From the NCBI GenBank assembly GCA_016794505.1, contig JAEUJZ010000037.1:1-64000 (forward strand): DNA of 64,000 nucleotides. Direction: 5' to 3'. Shown in pieces: positions 54,193 through 62,784 of this stretch. The position numbers and the translations under genes are program-made. This DNA comes from Myxococcales bacterium. Its GTDB lineage: Bacteria > Myxococcota_A > Polyangia > Palsa-1104 > JAEUJZ01. Every line of letters begins with the position of its first letter. Position 1 is the stretch's first letter. The notes below the pieces were generated by a model. The model ran no database searches and was not told where the DNA came from. It saw only the letters and a list, made by a program, of their open reading frames with translations.

Positions 54193-55830
54193 CTAGGTGG
54201 CGGCTGCGGCGCCGTCCCCACTGTCCATGGACTGTGGACGCGCCCGACGCTGCGACAGGATCTCGCGCGGTGAAAGCTCACGCGTAGCGATCAGCACCGC
54301 AAGGTACACAAGCAGGCAGGTGCCGCTGGCCAATAGCGTCCCGAACTTGCTGCCGAGCAAGCCGCCGTGCCCGACCGCTGGCCAGCATCGCCCCACGGCA
54401 AGGCCGGCACCCAAGGCCACCGCCACGCGCGCCAGCGACAAAAGAGGCAGCGTCACGCGCAGCTTGATCCACAGATAGATCAGGTTCAGCAGCAGGCCGC
54501 CGCCCATGCCAAACAAGAGTCCCATCGCGGCGCCGCGCAGCGGCTGAACACCGGCCACAAGCGCGCCTTGGATCGACGCGTACACGGCCAACGAAGACCC
54601 CACCACGGTCGCAATGCCGAGCAGCGCCGTGTCGCGCGTGTGACCGAGTGCGTTGGTGATCGTGCCGATGATCGTCGACAGGGCAAAGCACGCATAGGCA
54701 CACAGCAAGATGGCCAAAGCCGGCGAACCGGTGACGTATTCCGCTTTGTAAAGAAGCGACATCGTCGCCTCTGGACGAGCGCCCAGCGCAACGACCATGC
54801 CCAGGCTGGCCATCAGCGAAAAGCGCAGCGTCGAGATCACGTACGCGCGGGCTCGCGACGGATCGTTCTGCACGGCGGGCAGCGACAAGAGTGGGAAGGC
54901 GACGAACGTCCCCACCAGCATCAGCTGATACGGCAAGCGGGCGACGGTCTGCGCACTGCCATACACACCGACCAACGCATCGACGGCTTGCTTGACCGCC
55001 GCGCTGCTGCCAAAGGCCTGCGCGGTCACCGCCATGGCTTCCGTGCAGAGCCGCTTGAGCCACCAGCCATCTAGGAACATGAGCGCGTTGAGCGCCGCGT
55101 GGTACACGAAAAGCCAGCGCACAAAGCCCAGCATCTGACCCACGCTTACCGTCGAGGAAGTCCGCTCCGCGCGGCGCGGCAGCCCGACCCACAACACGGA
55201 CACGATCAAGATCAGCGCGGCCGCCAAGACCCAGCCGACAAGAGCAGGCATCGTTGCGTGCCAGGTGATGGCAGCGAACAGCACAAAGCCAACGCGCAGA
55301 GTCGCGAACAAGATGTCTAGGCCGCTCTGCTTGTGGAACTCGCGCGCACCGTTGGCGGCGCCAACAAACACCGCGTAAAAGCCATACAAGAGCACGATCA
55401 GCGACGACACGCGCAGAAGCGGTATCAGCTCGGGATCGTGCTCGAAGTGCGCGATGGCAGGCGCCACCAGAAAGAAACACCCAGCCACTCCGCCGGCCAC
55501 CAGCACGTTCATGCGCAGGGCCGCGGTCTTGGCGGCTTCGATCGAACCCGAAGCGGCAAACTTCGACACCGCCTGGATGGTCGCGGTGACGATCACATTG
55601 TTAAGCGGCGAAAACCAGCCGCTGACCAGCGTCCACATGCCGAAGGTGGCCGTCGCAAAGACGCGCGGCAGCACCAGCGGCAGAAACAGCCCGGCCAAAA
55701 GAAACCAGACCTTGGCCAGCGAGATGTACAGCACACCGCGCCGCGCCGAGCGCGCGATCTCCTCTGCAGCGCCATCGGCTGGCGAATTCGCCGGAGAAGA
55801 TCCCGGCACCCGATCCGATCCAGAGCTCAT
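54193..55830 (-). CDS. Polysaccharide/lipid flippase (MATE/Wzx-like)
   Basis: A 545-residue protein with 12-14 hydrophobic helices and a cytoplasmic Ser/Ala-rich N-terminus. The repeated motif of two six-helix halves and the first-helix FLPLVLPRVFATATFGMWTL resemble Wzx/MurJ-type polysaccharide-export flippases. The start at 55830 (MSSGSDRV) avoids the non-coding extension to 56025, and an Arg-rich tail follows the last helix. Its gene pair with a PfkB kinase suggests surface glycan export; no glycosyltransferases are adjacent. Confidence 0.8.
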   Translation of the reverse strand: MSSGSDRVPGSSPANSPADGAAEEIARSARRGVLYISLAKVWFLLAGLFLPLVLPRVFATATFGMWTLVSGWFSPLNNVIVTATIQAVSKFAASGSIEAAKTAALRMNVLVAGGVAGCFFLVAPAIAHFEHDPELIPLLRVSSLIVLLYGFYAVFVGAANGAREFHKQSGLDILFATLRVGFVLFAAITWHATMPALVGWVLAAALILIVSVLWVGLPRRAERTSSTVSVGQMLGFVRWLFVYHAALNALMFLDGWWLKRLCTEAMAVTAQAFGSSAAVKQAVDALVGVYGSAQTVARLPYQLMLVGTFVAFPLLSLPAVQNDPSRARAYVISTLRFSLMASLGMVVALGARPEATMSLLYKAEYVTGSPALAILLCAYACFALSTIIGTITNALGHTRDTALLGIATVVGSSLAVYASIQGALVAGVQPLRGAAMGLLFGMGGGLLLNLIYLWIKLRVTLPLLSLARVAVALGAGLAVGRCWPAVGHGGLLGSKFGTLLASGTCLLVYLAVLIATRELSPREILSQRRARPQSMDSGDGAAAAT

Positions 55831-55946
55831 CAGGCCCCGGACGGTAACACAATCGCGCAGCCGACGGTGCGCCGCGATCGCACGAGCCGCGCCGCGCGAC
55901 CTGTTCGCGCTAGACTGCTCAACAGATCCGTGTGTGGAGGCAGGAC

Positions 55947-56423
55947 ATGAAGAGCTCAAGACCCCGCGCCAAGGTTGCTGCGGCGCGCCCCGCGCAGCAG
56001 ACGCCCCGTCGTCGCAAGGCGCCACACATTGCAGCGCAGGATCTATCAGGCGCCGAGTTTTCCGACTGCAGCCTGCGCGATGCGCGCCTGCAGGACGTCG
56101 ATCTGTCGGGCGCGCAGATCCACGACGCCACGTGTCATGGCCTTTGCCTGGACGATGTCGATGCGCGCAAGGCCCGCATCCACAACGTCGAGCTAAGGCA
56201 GGCGCGACTCGATGATGTGAACCTTTCGGGGGCGCGGCTCTGCAACGTCGATCTGCGTCGCTTGCACGCCGAGGACGTGAACCTGTCTGGGGCGCAGCTC
56301 TGCAACGTCGATCTCAGCGGCGTGGTGATCCGCGATGCCGAGATCGCAGGCCTTACGATCGACGGCATCCGCATCGATCGCCTGCTGGCTCGTGCCCGAA
56401 AGAAGCGGTCCTCGGGCCGCTAG
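55947..56423 (+). CDS. Pentapeptide-repeat protein
   Basis: A 158-residue protein with a basic N-terminus (about 30 residues, many Arg and Lys) followed by about 18 pentapeptide repeats of the A(D/N)Lxx type (DLSGAEFSDCSLRDARLQDV and similar, about 38-135), then a basic tail. Such proteins form a right-handed quadrilateral beta-helix and may mimic DNA. GGAGG lies 6 bp before the ATG at 55947. Partner unknown. Confidence 0.82.
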   Translation: MKSSRPRAKVAAARPAQQTPRRRKAPHIAAQDLSGAEFSDCSLRDARLQDVDLSGAQIHDATCHGLCLDDVDARKARIHNVELRQARLDDVNLSGARLCNVDLRRLHAEDVNLSGAQLCNVDLSGVVIRDAEIAGLTIDGIRIDRLLARARKKRSSGR

Positions 56424-56437
56424 CACAAGACAGGTGT

Positions 56438-57460
56438 TTATTCGGCGTGGTTGTCGCTGGCGAGCAGCTTGGCGAGGGCGGTCTCGGTCGATGTGGTGCC
56501 GCTGATTAGCTGGTGCAGGGCGCTGCAGATCGGCAGGCGCAGGTGCAGCGCGTGGCCCAGGCGGACGGCTTCGTGAACCATGCTGGGACCATCGCAGACG
56601 CGGCCGAGCGTTTGCTGCGCCGCCGCCAGCGACAGGCCCTGCATAAGCAGGCGGCCCAGCTCAAAGTCCGCCGATCCACGACCGTCGGTGGCGACAACCA
56701 TCTCGCCAATGCCGGCCAGGCCATAGAAGGTCTTTTCTTGCGCCCCCAAGGCCACGCCCAGCCGCGCCAGCTCGGCGGCTCCGCGGGTGATCAAGATGGC
56801 GCGAGCGGCCACCCCCAGGTTGAGCGCGTCGGCGATGCCGCCACACAGCGCAATGATCGCGACGCTGGCGCGGGCGACCTCGACCCCGGTCAGATCATGC
56901 GTGGTGTACATGCGCAAGGTCGGCGTGTGCAGCGCATGACGCGCGGTGGCGCAGACATCGTCGAAGCGGCTGCCACAGACGAGGGCCGCGGGGCGCCGCT
57001 CTTCCAGATCCAACGCCAGGGCTGGGCCCGCCAACGCACCGACGCGACGTATCGGCGTCTCATTGCGCACAAGCTCGGATATCGACAGAGCCCGCACGCC
57101 GTGCAGCCCGCCGCGTGTCCCGACGGAGTGTGCGGCCTCACCCGTCGCTGTGGCGGTGCTCTCGTCTTCCGGCGTGGCCAAGCTGCCGATGGCATGGACC
57201 AGCACCTGTGCGCCGTGCAAGTGCAGCGCAGCCTGCCGCAGAAGCGGTCGCACCGAGACAGCCGGCACCGCCAAGACCAGAAGGTCGATCTGCGACAGGC
57301 TCATGCGCTCGTCCAAGGACAGCGCGCTTGGCGTCGCGATGTGCAGCAAGCGCAGGATGCGCGTCGGCTCGTGCGAGGCGGTATGCCGCAGGTGACTGGC
57401 CAGGGCCTTGGCCCAGCGTCCCCCGCCCAGGACAGCAACAGAAACCGGACCGGCGGTCAT
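56438..57460 (-). CDS. GpsA-like protein lacking catalytic residues
   Basis: A 340-residue relative of NAD(P)-dependent glycerol-3-phosphate dehydrogenase. The Rossmann motif is VAVLGGGRWAKAL (usual GxGxWG, here with Ala), and the C-terminal domain has GLAGIGEMVVAT and GAQEKTFYG. However, where active enzymes read approximately GVELGGALKNV this has GVEVARASVAI, so the catalytic Lys (and following Asn) is replaced, and the substrate-binding Arg-Asn of the SRNRRFG segment is replaced by SADFELG. It is probably catalytically dead or altered. It overlaps the acyltransferase stop and start (57457-57460) and is co-translated. Confidence 0.75.
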   Translation of the reverse strand: MTAGPVSVAVLGGGRWAKALASHLRHTASHEPTRILRLLHIATPSALSLDERMSLSQIDLLVLAVPAVSVRPLLRQAALHLHGAQVLVHAIGSLATPEDESTATATGEAAHSVGTRGGLHGVRALSISELVRNETPIRRVGALAGPALALDLEERRPAALVCGSRFDDVCATARHALHTPTLRMYTTHDLTGVEVARASVAIIALCGGIADALNLGVAARAILITRGAAELARLGVALGAQEKTFYGLAGIGEMVVATDGRGSADFELGRLLMQGLSLAAAQQTLGRVCDGPSMVHEAVRLGHALHLRLPICSALHQLISGTTSTETALAKLLASDNHAE

Positions 57461-59073
57461 GGCAGCACCCCCAGCGAGTCGATGCGATTTTGGTAATAGA
57501 ACAAGATCTGCCGATCGCCGAGGGCTAGCTTGCCGTCGGCGGTACGCAGGACAGCCGGCTCGCTGTGATAGCTGGCAAAGGCCGACAGCGCAGCATCTAG
57601 AACCTCGCGCGCTGAGCCGCGGGCGTGTGGCCCAAGCAAGTGACCGCGAGAGCGCAGGCGGGCCTGCAGCGCCTCGATATCGGCGAGCACCGCGCCCTCT
57701 TCCAGCGACAGATCCAAGGGCTGACGCAGGCGGCGGTACAGATCGAGACCGGGCAGCGCAACATCGAGATAGCGCCAGATCACGCTGGCCAAGATATGCG
57801 TCGGCATCAGCACGGTGTCGCGACGAAAGCTGCGAGCGATGGACAGACCGGTGTCGTGCATGTATTCCGCGTCGCGCTGCGGGACGATCTGCGGCACGCC
57901 GCGCACCCAGAAGTACCGTGATAGATCGACGGGGTGGCCGTGCGGGCCCAGCGAGTGGCCTTCTTCATCGACGGGATTTCCCAGCACGTCCAGCGGAGCG
58001 CCAAAGCGGATCACGACGGCGCCGGCATGGGTGACGGTCGTGCGGATGAACTGCACCATGCGCTTGATCTGCGTCGACTCGTCATCGTCGATGATGAAGC
58101 GCGACTTGCCGGTCTCTTTCAGGTAGTCGGCGATCAGCGTCTCGGCTTCCAGTACAAGCTGCATGTTGATGGTGACCGGCACGATATAGATCGGCGGGAT
58201 CGGCGGGCCCGCTGCGGCTCCGGTGATGCGGCGATAGCGCTCGACGGTAGCCGACAGCGTGGTGCCCAAGAGGCCCAGCTTCAAGTGCTGCTCGACGCGA
58301 CCCGAGCGCGAGCGGGTGCCGCCGGGGAAGAACATCGAGTGATAGCCGCGCTCTAAGATCACCTGTGAGTAGGTCTTGAGCACGTCCTTGTACAGGTCGT
58401 GCTTGATGCGGCGATCGACGCGATAGGCGCCGAGATTGCGCATAAAAAAGCCGAGCACGGGGTTGGTAAACAGGTTCTTGCCGGCGCCATACGTCGTCGG
58501 TGGCAGGCCAGCGCGCTGCAAGGCATAGCCCATCACGGGCGAGTCGAGGTTGGAAAGGTGCGTCGGCACGCAGACCAAGGTCGCCCGCCGCGACAGCCGC
58601 TGAAGCTGCAACAGCGCGCCTTCGACCTGCAGGCGCTCGTGCAAAAGCGAAAGCAGCTTGGCCGGCTGCACCAAGTGACTGGCGATGTCGGTGACGCTCT
58701 CGGGCGTCAGCAGCAGGCCCAAGGCTGGCGGCAGAAGCTGCGTGGCGATGCCATACACAGGGGGGCTAAAGCCGCCCGCGACATCCTCGGTGAAGCCGTG
58801 AACCACCTTGGCAAGCTGATCGATCAGGGCCGGACGATCGAGGCCGCCCAGGTGCCGCCACAGGTGCTTCCACTGGCCGAGGCTCTTGACCTCTTCCTGC
58901 GCCGCCGACTCGGACAGCCGACGGATCTCGTGCAGGCAGGTGTCATTCAAGATGTATTCCGGCGCGCCGCGAGCCAAGACCGCCTGCAGCGCTCGCTGTG
59001 CGGTCTCTTGCACGATGGTCGCGCGCTCGCGCGGGAAGCGGAGGAGCGGAAATTCAGTCGTACGGTTAGACAC
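57457..59073 (-). CDS. PlsB-like glycerol-phosphate acyltransferase
   Basis: A 538-residue acyltransferase. The HxxxxD-type motif is PTHLSNLDSPVMGYAL, followed by a GAGKNLF block, RVDRR (motif II region), FFPGGTRSRSG (motif III, usual FPEGTRSR with a Gly) and PIPPIYIVPVTI (motif IV). Length and motif layout are close to membrane-bound PlsB-type enzymes that acylate glycerol-3-phosphate, although classical PlsB is about 800 residues. It is translationally coupled to the following GpsA-like gene, which would supply or sense the acceptor. Active-site His and Asp are intact. Confidence 0.75.
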   Translation of the reverse strand: MSNRTTEFPLLRFPRERATIVQETAQRALQAVLARGAPEYILNDTCLHEIRRLSESAAQEEVKSLGQWKHLWRHLGGLDRPALIDQLAKVVHGFTEDVAGGFSPPVYGIATQLLPPALGLLLTPESVTDIASHLVQPAKLLSLLHERLQVEGALLQLQRLSRRATLVCVPTHLSNLDSPVMGYALQRAGLPPTTYGAGKNLFTNPVLGFFMRNLGAYRVDRRIKHDLYKDVLKTYSQVILERGYHSMFFPGGTRSRSGRVEQHLKLGLLGTTLSATVERYRRITGAAAGPPIPPIYIVPVTINMQLVLEAETLIADYLKETGKSRFIIDDDESTQIKRMVQFIRTTVTHAGAVVIRFGAPLDVLGNPVDEEGHSLGPHGHPVDLSRYFWVRGVPQIVPQRDAEYMHDTGLSIARSFRRDTVLMPTHILASVIWRYLDVALPGLDLYRRLRQPLDLSLEEGAVLADIEALQARLRSRGHLLGPHARGSAREVLDAALSAFASYHSEPAVLRTADGKLALGDRQILFYYQNRIDSLGVLP

Positions 59074-59171
59074 AGCCGCATTGTACAGGGCTTGCGGAAG
59101 AGATCGTCAGACGCAAAAACGCACAGAAATGCGGCTGACTTTGCGACGAGGTGTAGCGATATACTGCCCCC

Positions 59172-59621
59172 ATGGCCGCATCTGGGACCCGCGACAGTCA
59201 GGGCATGGTCTCTGAAATCAACGTCACGCCGCTTGTCGACGTCATGCTGGTCTTGCTGATCATCTTTATGGTGGCCGCGCCGATCGCGACGACGGGGGTG
59301 CCGGTGGCGCTGCCCAAGGGCGAGACGCAGACCATCGAAAGCGAAGAGAGCAAGCTGATCCTGACGATCCCCGCGAGCTTTGCCCAAGACAACGCCGTGT
59401 ACTTGGGCAAGAGCCGCGTGCCCTTTGCCGAGCTAGAGACCAAGCTGAAGACCAATGAGAAGCTGCAGAGCGAGCGCGAGATGTACATCCACGCCGACGG
59501 ACAGCTTCGCTATCAAGACGTCGTCACGGTGATGTCGGTGGCGTCCAAGGCCGGAGCGGAAAAGCTGGGCCTGATCACCGATCCGCTGTCGAGCCGCGAA
59601 GAGGCTCCGCCGAAGCCATGA
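59172..59621 (+). CDS. ExbD/TolR-type biopolymer transport protein
   Basis: A 149-residue single-pass protein: INVTPLVDVMLVLLIIFMVAAP is the ExbD/TolR helix with its Asp in the membrane, followed by a periplasmic domain. With ExbB it harvests the proton gradient to drive TonB. No exbB or tolQ gene is adjacent in the window. It overlaps the next gene by 4 bp (ATGA). The start has no obvious ribosome site but agrees with family length. Confidence 0.88.
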   Translation: MAASGTRDSQGMVSEINVTPLVDVMLVLLIIFMVAAPIATTGVPVALPKGETQTIESEESKLILTIPASFAQDNAVYLGKSRVPFAELETKLKTNEKLQSEREMYIHADGQLRYQDVVTVMSVASKAGAEKLGLITDPLSSREEAPPKP

Positions 59622-60346
59622 CGCAGGCGACGCTTCCGCAAGGCTATCGTCGGCGCAGCCTCGATCGCCAGAGCCTGCTTTGCGGGCTGTGCTTGGCCGT
59701 GTTGGTCAATGGCGGTGGCCTGGGCGCGATCGTGTATTTCGGTCGGCACGCAGCGCACAAGCCGACGACGCAAAACGAGGTGTACGTCGACGTCAAGCTG
59801 ATGAAGTTTGGCAAGAAACGCGACCTGTCGTTTCTGCCGCACAAAGAAGCGGCGCGAGCCCCGGATCCAAACAAGATTAAAGTCACCGACAACCCCGATA
59901 AGCCGATCCCCAAAGACAAGCCCAAGGAACCGCCGAAGCCGGATCTGTCCAAGCTGGATAAAGCTCTTAAAGACCTAAAGGTGGAAGAGGATCGCAAAGG
60001 GGCGACGGAAGAAGGCGATCCCAACGGCGTTCAGGGCGGGACGGCCAGCGATCCCAGCGGCGATCCGTTCTTGCAGCAGCTTGTGGCGGCGGTGCAGTCA
60101 AAGTGGACGGTGCCGACGATGCTGTCGCCCGGCGAGCTAGCGCGGCTGTCGGCCGATGCCTGCCTGAAGATCGACGACGATGGTCGGCTGGTCGAGTTCC
60201 GCATCAAGCAGCCCTCGGGAAACAGCCTGTTTGACGGCAGTCTGCAGTCCGCGCTGAGCACGATCCGAGATCTGCCCAAGCCCTACGGCCCCTTTGCTCG
60301 GGCAGCGCGACGCGGCAACCTGTGCCCTTCGTTTTCAAAACAGTAG
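59618..60346 (+). CDS. TonB-like energy transducer
   Basis: A 242-residue protein with an N-terminal transmembrane helix (about 20-42), a Lys/Pro/Asp-rich periplasmic spacer (about 65-130, PDKPIPKDKPKEPPKPD) and a C-terminal TonB/TolA-like domain (LQQLVAAVQSKWTVPTML, ACLKIDDDGRLVEFRIKQ). It spans the periplasm to outer-membrane receptors or acts in the Tol system. It is coupled to exbD, forming an incomplete ExbD-TonB unit here. Confidence 0.82.
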   Translation: MTQATLPQGYRRRSLDRQSLLCGLCLAVLVNGGGLGAIVYFGRHAAHKPTTQNEVYVDVKLMKFGKKRDLSFLPHKEAARAPDPNKIKVTDNPDKPIPKDKPKEPPKPDLSKLDKALKDLKVEEDRKGATEEGDPNGVQGGTASDPSGDPFLQQLVAAVQSKWTVPTMLSPGELARLSADACLKIDDDGRLVEFRIKQPSGNSLFDGSLQSALSTIRDLPKPYGPFARAARRGNLCPSFSKQ

Positions 60347-60436
60347 CCGGGGCGTATATACATATAAAGCAACATAACAAATCGGCATAAATATTTTATT
60401 TGTCTTTGTTTAATTCACTATTGAACCAGCACACGC
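60347..60436. other. AT-rich gap between convergent tonB-like and lnt genes
   Basis: A 90-bp stretch, strongly AT-rich (TATACATATA, TAAATATTTTATTTG) between two convergent stop codons. It includes T-tracts on both strands but no clear long stem, so it may terminate transcription from both sides. Confidence 0.4.
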
Positions 60437-62632
60437 TTAGGTCTTGGCTGGTGTGCGGCGCAGGCGGGCACCAAGGGCGATGCCGCGCAGGCTGACCAGG
60501 GCGACCAAGCCCGAGACAATGACGACGGCCCCGGTGTTGCCTTCCATGCGGCCAAAGATCACGACGGGGGCGACGGTGGTGGCGACAATGGCGACCAGCA
60601 GCTCCAGGCGACCAGCGACGATGTTCTGCACGTGATCGAAGGTTCGCCCCAGCCACAGACCGACGCCCAAGCCGGCCAGAGAAAGGACCGCGATGATCTG
60701 CCAGGTGGCCTGAAACAGCAGCTCTTCAGGAAGCTGGTTTTCGTGATAGTGGGCCAGCGTCGTATAGAACGCGCGCACCAGGTTCGTGCCGCCCAGGACC
60801 AGCGCCGCTACGGCCAGCGCGCCATGCAGGACCAAAAAGGCGATCAGCGTCGGGCCCCAGTGCAGCGGCAAGCCAGCCCGGCGCCGCGCCAGCATGCCGA
60901 CGGCGAGCACGATGGCCAGGCACAGGCCGCCGAAGGTCTCGCCTAGCTTTTGGTACAGGCCGCCCGGTGGCATCAGCGCCATGTCTTCGAGCAGCGCGAC
61001 GGGCTCGACGCCGGGGGTCAGGCTGGGATCGACCGAGGGACCTTTTTGGTACAGGCGACCGGCGGCATCGACGTACGCCGACACGCCCGTATTGACGGCG
61101 CGCACCAGATCGGTGCGGTGCTCGACGGCGCGATAGATGGCCAGGGCCAGGTGCTCGTACGGCTCGCTGGTGGCGCCAAACCACGCGTCGTTGGTGATGT
61201 TGACCATCAAGTTGGGCGGGTTCTTGTCGGCAAACAGGCGACGGCCAAAGGCGGGGATGATGTCCTCGTAACAGATCATCGGGCCCAGGTAATAGCGGGT
61301 GCCGCCGTGGTCGAAGGGGAAGGTGGTGGTCTCGGTGCCGCGCTCGAAGTTCGAGATGGCTGGGATCAGCTCGCGCAGGAAGGAAAGCTGACGCGCAAAC
61401 GGCAGGTACTCGCCAAAGATCAGAAGGAAGTTCTTGTCGAAGCTGCCGCGCACCTCGCCGTTTTTGTCGAGAAGCAAGGCGGTGTTGTACGGCGCCCACT
61501 CGCTGCCGCGGCGATCGAGGGTCAGCGCTCCGAACAAGAGCGGCGTCGTGAAGCCGCTCTGCAGCTTGCGCGGATCGTTGTCGGGAAAGTCGCGGGCGAA
61601 GTCGCGGCGCAGCGGATATGGGTACGAGGACTCGGGCCAGACGATGAGATCGGCTCCGCGGGCGGCCAAGGTCTGCGACAACGACACGTGGACGGCGTGC
61701 TGCCGTTCGCGCAGGCCGGGCACAAACTTTTCGTGGATGCCGATGTTGGCCTGCACCACACCGACGCGGATCTTGGGAGCATCCGCCCGCGCCTTGTCGA
61801 CCTGATAGATGCGCATCATGCCGTAGCCCAGCACCAAAAGGATGGTGACAGCGGCCAGAGCCGGCGGACGCAGCGACGGACCCAAGAGCAGACCGCGGCG
61901 CGGCAAAATGCGCTGATTGGTAAACAAAATCGAAAGCTGCCACAGCGCTGCGTTCGACAGCACCAGCACGAAGCTGACGCCGAGCGGCCCCGTGATGTCG
62001 GCGATCTGGATCACAGGCGGCACCCAGGCCTGCGTGATGGCGAGATACCAGGGAAAGACATAGGGCACACAAAGCTCGCAGGCGACCCAGACCAGCGGGG
62101 CAAGCCAGGTCACCGGCATGTCGACGTGCCGTCGCAGGCGGCACAGGATGGCCGCGAACAGACCAAACGTGATGGCTTGGTAGGCAATCAGCAAAAGGAA
62201 CAGCGGCAGCGCCGCCACAAACGGCAAGTGGCCAAAGCGCATCAGCAGACCGACGATCCAGTAAAAGCCGCCGCCGTTGGCAAACAGGCCGGTGATGAAA
62301 CCGTACAGGAACGGGCTCTGCGTCCGAGGCTGACCTTGACGATCGACCAGCACCCACAGAAGCGGCACCATACCCAGCCAGCACAGCGGCCAGATGTCGA
62401 AGTCAGCGCACGACAGAAACAAGAGCGTGCCGGACAGCGCGCACAGAAGCAGGCGACCCAGGCGGCTCTCGACCAATGTGCTCAGACGACGCAGCCACGG
62501 GGGCAGCTTGGCCTTGGTCAGCCCATCGTCGTGACGAGCCACAGACGGCGACGGGGCGGGCGCGGTCTGGGCGGCAGCTCCCTCGCTGCCCGACGAGCTA
62601 TCGGCAGGCGTCGAGGAGGGTTTTTCACTCAT
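60437..62632 (-). CDS. Apolipoprotein N-acyltransferase Lnt with extended termini
   Basis: A 731-residue membrane enzyme that adds the N-linked acyl chain to lipoproteins, acting at the periplasmic face. After a 60-residue acidic/Pro/Ser-rich cytoplasmic N-terminus there are transmembrane segments and then the nitrilase-like domain: VWPESSYPYP (catalytic Glu near 333), DKNFLLIFGEYLPF (Lys near 397) and MICYEDIIP (Cys near 451). The typical enzyme is about 510 residues; this one has an additional membrane-rich C-terminal part of about 150 residues (HWGPTLIAFLVLHGAL onward). All three catalytic residues are present. Confidence 0.9.
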   Translation of the reverse strand: MSEKPSSTPADSSSGSEGAAAQTAPAPSPSVARHDDGLTKAKLPPWLRRLSTLVESRLGRLLLCALSGTLLFLSCADFDIWPLCWLGMVPLLWVLVDRQGQPRTQSPFLYGFITGLFANGGGFYWIVGLLMRFGHLPFVAALPLFLLLIAYQAITFGLFAAILCRLRRHVDMPVTWLAPLVWVACELCVPYVFPWYLAITQAWVPPVIQIADITGPLGVSFVLVLSNAALWQLSILFTNQRILPRRGLLLGPSLRPPALAAVTILLVLGYGMMRIYQVDKARADAPKIRVGVVQANIGIHEKFVPGLRERQHAVHVSLSQTLAARGADLIVWPESSYPYPLRRDFARDFPDNDPRKLQSGFTTPLLFGALTLDRRGSEWAPYNTALLLDKNGEVRGSFDKNFLLIFGEYLPFARQLSFLRELIPAISNFERGTETTTFPFDHGGTRYYLGPMICYEDIIPAFGRRLFADKNPPNLMVNITNDAWFGATSEPYEHLALAIYRAVEHRTDLVRAVNTGVSAYVDAAGRLYQKGPSVDPSLTPGVEPVALLEDMALMPPGGLYQKLGETFGGLCLAIVLAVGMLARRRAGLPLHWGPTLIAFLVLHGALAVAALVLGGTNLVRAFYTTLAHYHENQLPEELLFQATWQIIAVLSLAGLGVGLWLGRTFDHVQNIVAGRLELLVAIVATTVAPVVIFGRMEGNTGAVVIVSGLVALVSLRGIALGARLRRTPAKT

Positions 62633-62784
62633 TGCGGCAGCATATCACCCCTTCCTCCCACATCGCCCACGGCGCTGCATGCCCAGGCAAGCGCGCGGCG
62701 CGCAACCAAGCTGTGCTGTGCGCTGTGAGGGGTGGCCCTGCATTTCTCGGCCCATCTCTGCGATATCGGATGCAGAATGGACCC

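Noticed and set aside
60950..62728. Long plus-strand frame opposite lnt
   Set aside because: Lnt on the other strand has all catalytic motifs; this frame has no recognisable domain.
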